Origin: CAYTTR01 sp964440805
GTDB taxonomy: Bacteria > Acidobacteriota > Aminicenantia > Aminicenantales > Aminicenantaceae
DNA: 43,456 bases
Direction of reading: 5' to 3'
NCBI GenBank assembly: GCA_964440805.1
Contig: CAYTTR010000024.1
Span: 1-43,456 of the forward strand
Shown: positions 41,232 to 43,456 of the stretch, piece by piece
Layout of the letters: every line of letters begins with the position of its first letter
How positions within the stretch are numbered: position 1 is the stretch's first letter
Program-made: the position numbers and the translations under genes
The notes under the pieces: generated by a model
What the model was told of the DNA's origin: nothing
Seen by the model: the letters and a program-made list of their open reading frames with translations, nothing else
Database searches by the model: none

Positions 41232-41972
41232 ATGAAAAAAATTCTTTACACGATCTTTCTATTAATGATTTCCGTAACTCTGCTTAGTGCGGATTACTAC
41301 ATCAAGCAAAAATCCCATTCTGATGAAGTTTCCATCATGGGACAAACTCAACCTGCCACAGATGAAGAAATCGAAATCTGGATTACAGAGGATCTGAAAA
41401 AGTTTGTTAGCCACTCCCCCAGCCAATCGGTTATCATCATCCTGGAAAATAACACCATGACTATGGTCAATCACCAGAAAAAAACCTATGTGGAAATGGA
41501 ACTCCCTTTGGATTTATCTAAGTATTTTCCAGATGAAATGTCCAAGATGGTTGAATCCATGATGGATTCGGTAACCATCAACGTCTCCCCTACCGGAGAG
41601 GAGAAAACAATAGGAGAATGGAACTGTGCCGGATATGAAATAAACATGAATGTCATGATGATGAAGATCAATATGAAAATCTGGGCCACAACTGAGGTTC
41701 CTTTTAATTGGGGAAAAGTTTCTGAAGATATGATGACCAGATTTTTTCAGGCACAACTTCGTTTAAGCGAAAAAGCTGTTGAGGAGTTTCAAAAAGTAAA
41801 AGGTTACTGGATTGCCACCGAAACAAACACTACAGTCATGGGAAACACTTTTAAGGCAACTACTGAAGTGGTCGAGATGGATGAGAAAGAAACCCCTGCT
41901 GCTGCTTTTCAAATCCCTGAAGGTTACACCAAGCAGGAAAAATTCTCCCGGGAAGATATGCAAAGAAGGTAA
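41232..41972 (+). CDS. Secreted DUF4412-like protein
   Basis: The 246-residue product starts MKKILYTIFLLMISVTLLSA, a clear signal peptide. The mature part begins DYYIKQKSHSDEVSIMGQ and has an IWITEDLKKFVS strand and a central Met-rich segment (MNVMMMKINMKIW). It then has EWNCAGYEINM and ends with AAAFQIPEGY, the pattern I know from DUF4412 and related lipoprotein-localisation-like folds. It probably acts in the periplasm or at the outer membrane; no function is established. AGGAGG lies 6 bases before the ATG. It is a single-gene unit. Confidence 0.78.
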   Translation: MKKILYTIFLLMISVTLLSADYYIKQKSHSDEVSIMGQTQPATDEEIEIWITEDLKKFVSHSPSQSVIIILENNTMTMVNHQKKTYVEMELPLDLSKYFPDEMSKMVESMMDSVTINVSPTGEEKTIGEWNCAGYEINMNVMMMKINMKIWATTEVPFNWGKVSEDMMTRFFQAQLRLSEKAVEEFQKVKGYWIATETNTTVMGNTFKATTEVVEMDEKETPAAAFQIPEGYTKQEKFSREDMQRR

Positions 41973-42122
41973 TATTTCTTATATTGATCAAATTTTTTAC
42001 GGCTGATTGAAGTATGAATTAAGTTTTAAAAAACTGCTCTTTTAATCTGTATAAGAAAAACTATTAAATAATAGAATTTTTTTTAGCTCTGGGTTATAAT
42101 TTATTCAACTGTAGGTTTTTTT

Positions 42123-42623
42123 ATGAGAGGACGGGTCTCTAAATACTTATTCCTTTTTTTCTTAATAATTCTATTTACCTTCAATGGATTTTTTCCTCAA
42201 AGGGAAATTTTTGGAAACAGCCATGCTCTCCCCGATAAACTGAAAGACAAAAATCTTACTGAAATTTTGCAGGATATTTTTTTAGAAATAAAAGAAATGG
42301 GAAATTATGAGGGGGAAAATTTTGCCAAAAGAGAGTTTTTCCTTGAGCTTGATGGAAATGAAGAAAACAAAGAAGAACAGGTAGTTATCCTTATCCATGA
42401 TTTCATGAACATGGAAAAAATGGTAATTCAGGTAACTTATTTTACTTCAAAGAAAGAAAAATATGTAAAATATGCCAGTATGACCAAAACAATTGAAACT
42501 GTTTTCCTAAAAGAAGATTTGGCTCTTATAAAAAATGATTACTCCCCAGAAGAAACCCTGCCAATTTTAAAGACTGTGCTTACAGGAATAAAAAGCAAGA
42601 AGAAAATTCTCATAGAGAAATAG
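42123..42623 (+). CDS. Uncharacterised small protein with N-terminal signal or membrane segment
   Basis: I do not recognise this 166-residue protein. Residues about 6-25 are hydrophobic after MRGRVSK, which suggests a signal peptide or a membrane anchor; the rest is charged, rich in Lys and Glu, with mixed strand and helix. A perfect TATAAT (42095-42100) lies about 22 bases before the ATG, and no clear ribosome site is visible. It lies after the DUF4412 gene in the same direction but has its own promoter box. Coding is supported by length and by the signal-like start only. Confidence 0.6.
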   Translation: MRGRVSKYLFLFFLIILFTFNGFFPQREIFGNSHALPDKLKDKNLTEILQDIFLEIKEMGNYEGENFAKREFFLELDGNEENKEEQVVILIHDFMNMEKMVIQVTYFTSKKEKYVKYASMTKTIETVFLKEDLALIKNDYSPEETLPILKTVLTGIKSKKKILIEK

Positions 42624-42705
42624 TTTTCCTATTTTGTTCTCTTTTTGTTTTAGGCTGGTGGGCGAGAGGTAAACAACTCCCTTTTTTACCCTGTTTGTCT
42701 TTTTC

Positions 42706-42734
42706 TTTACTCTTTTACTTATGCTTAGTATAAT
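42706..42734 (+). promoter_or_regulatory. Promoter of the tRNA-Ser gene
   Basis: TTTACT (42706-42711) and a perfect TATAAT (42729-42734) are 17 bases apart, with the tRNA starting 10 bases later, a normal place for a tRNA promoter. Confidence 0.6.
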
Positions 42735-42743
42735 AAATTCCCT

Positions 42744-42837
<94 letters not shown>

Positions 42838-42950
42838 TTTAAGGCATGACCAGTTATGTCCTTTATTATTATAGATAGAGGAAAAATCAATCCTTGGAAA
42901 AAAATGGATTTTTAGCTTAAAATGTTATGTTCAATGAAAAGGAGAATCCA

Positions 42951-43397
42951 ATGTCACTAGACATAAAACTAACTAAAAAACAATTTGAGAATCTTATTAA
43001 ACTGGTCAATCTGGGAAACTGGATGGTCAATTCTTATAGAGAAGAAGATTCCGATGACGATTTCAATGAACTGGAAGAATACATATTCTCCATTGCCGAG
43101 GACAATGGCTTTGAAGAACTTATTGAGTTTGACCCTCACTTAGATGGCTATTATCCCACTACCCTAATGGAAGATGAAATTTTTGAAATAGTTGATGAAT
43201 ACAACAATGAAATGTTCTGGGACGAGCTTGTCTACCGGATGGCCCGCCGGGATTTGATCCGTGAACTTGGAGATAAGGACATCTCAGAATTGGATTTTGA
43301 GGAAAGAATGGAAAAACTTCTTCCTCTGCTTGAGAAATACGAAACTGAATTTGAGAAAAACGGACTCGATAATTTTTATTTGAAGAAAACAAAGTAA
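42951..43397 (+). CDS. Uncharacterised acidic protein between two serine tRNA genes
   Basis: I do not recognise a family. The 148-residue protein is strongly acidic, with clusters such as EEDSDDDFNELEE and a helical look, and has no membrane segment. The middle carries PHLDGYYPTTLMEDEIFEIVDEYNNEMFWDEL and then a basic stretch, MARRDLIREL. The ATG at 42951 is 7 bases from AAAGGAG; an earlier ATG at 42927 has no such site. It lies 113 bases after tRNA-Ser(GCT) and just before the converging tRNA-Ser(TGA), a place where integrated genes are common, but no other mobility gene is seen. Confidence 0.72.
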   Translation: MSLDIKLTKKQFENLIKLVNLGNWMVNSYREEDSDDDFNELEEYIFSIAEDNGFEELIEFDPHLDGYYPTTLMEDEIFEIVDEYNNEMFWDELVYRMARRDLIRELGDKDISELDFEERMEKLLPLLEKYETEFEKNGLDNFYLKKTK

Positions 43398-43398
43398 G

Positions 43399-43456
43399 TG
43401 GCGGAGGGAGAGGGATTCGAACCCCCGTCACGATTTCTCGTGAAGCGGTTTTCAAG
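43399..43456 (-). tRNA. tRNA-Ser (anticodon TGA), partial
   Basis: On the minus strand the end of the window reads as the 3' part of a class II tRNA. It has anticodon loop CTTGAAA with anticodon TGA (plus-strand TCA at 43452-43454), a long variable arm (TTCACGA with TCGTGA), a T arm with GGGGG-TTCGAAT-CCCTC, the acceptor strand TCCCTCC and an encoded CCA. The 5' part lies beyond the window. Confidence 0.92.

Overview
The window looks like a chromosomal segment of an uncultured, strictly anaerobic bacterium with moderate to low GC. Gene content suggests a relative of Candidatus Aminicenantes or another Acidobacteriota-like lineage: heterodisulfide-reductase-type electron transfer, a ferredoxin-dependent 2-oxoacid oxidoreductase, DUF6599 and DUF1844 proteins, a two-subunit glycine dehydrogenase, a GldA/F/G-type ABC exporter with a DUF4340 partner, and an AmmeMemoRadiSam enzyme. 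This assignment is an inference from gene families; no rRNA is present to confirm it.

Layout. 1-411: a promoter, a strongly structured putative non-coding RNA and an intrinsic terminator, with no credible protein. 414-6710: housekeeping genes (mazG, a DUF1844 gene, ribF, the pyrR-pyrB-pyrC operon, rnc, a Mth938-domain gene). 6787-8971: a cysteine-rich protein, then a response regulator/diguanylate cyclase with an Hpt protein. 9003-14557: a DUF6599 secreted protein divergent from a DUF362 / Tat-type radical SAM / membrane spermidine-synthase-like cluster. 14807-24094: a ten-gene, one-direction redox operon (hdrC, hdrB, ferredoxin, korA, korB, korC, hdrA, mvhD, a TfrB-like Fe-S protein and a fumarate-reductase-like flavoprotein). 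24447: a PilZ gene. 25019-32332 (minus): a glycine operon, gcvT-gcvH-gcvPA-gcvPB-glyQ-glyS. 32829: argS. 35100-39769: ABC ATPase, permease, GldG-like and DUF4340 proteins. 39880-40689: a decayed homocysteine methyltransferase/MTHFR gene. The end holds two small secreted proteins and two serine tRNAs flanking an acidic protein.

How the parts fit. The redox operon encodes what looks like a soluble complex joining 2-oxoacid oxidation, a flavin-based bifurcating HdrA core, HdrB/HdrC and a fumarate-reductase-type flavoprotein, with no membrane anchor. Together with the glycine-cleavage operon this suits fermentation of amino acids. A GGDEF protein and a PilZ protein point to c-di-GMP signalling.

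The intergenic DNA is unusually rich. There are two long palindromic elements with about 20-bp terminal inverted repeats, eight clusters of a degenerate 9-bp tandem repeat in both orientations, a promoter-plus-leader cassette shared by the RNA, pyrR and the ABC operon, and at least two other dispersed repeat types.
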